In this document: piece after piece, positions 21,440 through 21,542 of the stretch
How the letters are laid out: every line of letters starts with the position of its first letter
Position numbering within the stretch: position 1 is the stretch's first letter
Source: Cochliopodium minus
Taxonomy: Eukaryota > Discosea > Himatismenida > Cochliopodiidae
DNA: 21,542 nucleotides
Direction of reading: 5' to 3'
Assembly: GCA_024220525.1 (NCBI GenBank)
Contig: JAMYWO010000089.1
Location: forward strand, 100,241 to 121,782
Position numbers and translations under genes: made by a program
Notes under the pieces: generated by a model
The model's database searches: none
What the model was told of the DNA's origin: nothing
The model's input: only the letters and a program-made list of their open reading frames with translations

Positions 21440-21542
21440 ATTTATTTTTATTTATTTTTATTTATTTTATTTATTTTTATTTATTTTTATTTATTTTTAT
21501 TTATTTTTATTTTTATTTATTTTTATTTATTTTTATTTATTT
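21440..21542. repeat. Decamer tandem repeat TTTTTATTTA (right)
   Basis: A tandem array with the same ten-base unit and strand as the array at 120-240, running off the window edge. On the minus strand it lies upstream of the last p24 exon, hence in the intron before it. Confidence 0.85.

Noticed and set aside
1-21542. Circular plasmid or organelle molecule, suggested by the p24 gene joining the two ends
   Set aside because: The foreign 118-bp piece at the left edge, the N at 20231 and nuclear spliceosomal genes throughout make misassembly more likely; not excluded.
1-21542. Ciliate-like reassignment of TAA/TAG to glutamine
   Set aside because: Phase-verified genes end at TAA, TAG and TGA at the expected family lengths, and the one in-frame TAA (7995) lies in a disturbed exon.
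1-21542. tRNA, rRNA or transposon genes
   Set aside because: No cloverleaf, rRNA core, transposase or reverse transcriptase motif was seen on either strand by reading; a covariance-model scan was not possible.

Overview
This is a eukaryotic protist nuclear fragment. It is extremely AT-rich and its genes are broken by short AT-rich spliceosomal introns. Joining exons by hand gives nine recognisable genes with about 47 introns. In nearly every gene the reading phase closes exactly across the whole model. TAA, TAG and TGA all end genes, so the code looks standard. Introns begin mostly GTAAAA, GTAAGA or GTATNN and end in a bare AAAG, TTAG or CAG, usually without a pyrimidine tract. Asn-rich low-complexity proteins fit an AT-driven free-living or parasitic protist. 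I cannot name the lineage.

Layout: (1) 1-112, the edge of an unidentified plus-strand gene, then a TTTTTATTTA repeat. (2) A block of minus-strand genes: p24/TMED cargo receptor exons 1-3 (459-1065), an unknown 240-residue protein with two membrane helices (1364-2456), an SGNH/GDSL hydrolase (2602-3400), and a 344-residue Cys-rich zinc protein (3508-4602). (3) A plus-strand ATG16-type autophagy gene (4799-9489), divergent from the zinc protein. (4) Minus-strand eIF4E (9629-10921) and a bacterial-type cytidylate kinase split into seven exons (11475-12546). (5) A plus-strand 18-exon gene for a family A DNA polymerase of the Pol theta/nu type (12837-19890), 1889 residues, whose first two thirds is mostly Asn/Ser/Lys-rich low complexity with no helicase. 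(6) A second, truncated copy of that polymerase's N-terminus (20077-20230), ending at an ambiguous base. (7) After that base, a heptamer repeat, the 5' part of a minus-strand RING-finger gene (20318-20886) and the last exon of a p24 gene (21174-21381).

The two p24 pieces fit one another in phase and in family length (204 residues). Both lie against the same decamer repeat at opposite ends of the window. The simplest reading is that 20232-21542 really belongs to the left of about position 120 and was misplaced in assembly; a recent duplication or a circular molecule are alternatives. The genes are unrelated housekeeping functions (secretory traffic, autophagy, translation initiation, nucleotide metabolism, DNA repair) and do not form a pathway. 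The most unusual content is the polymerase gene with its 7-nt microexon, the bacterial-type kinase, the EsV-1-7-like zinc protein and the unknown two-helix protein.
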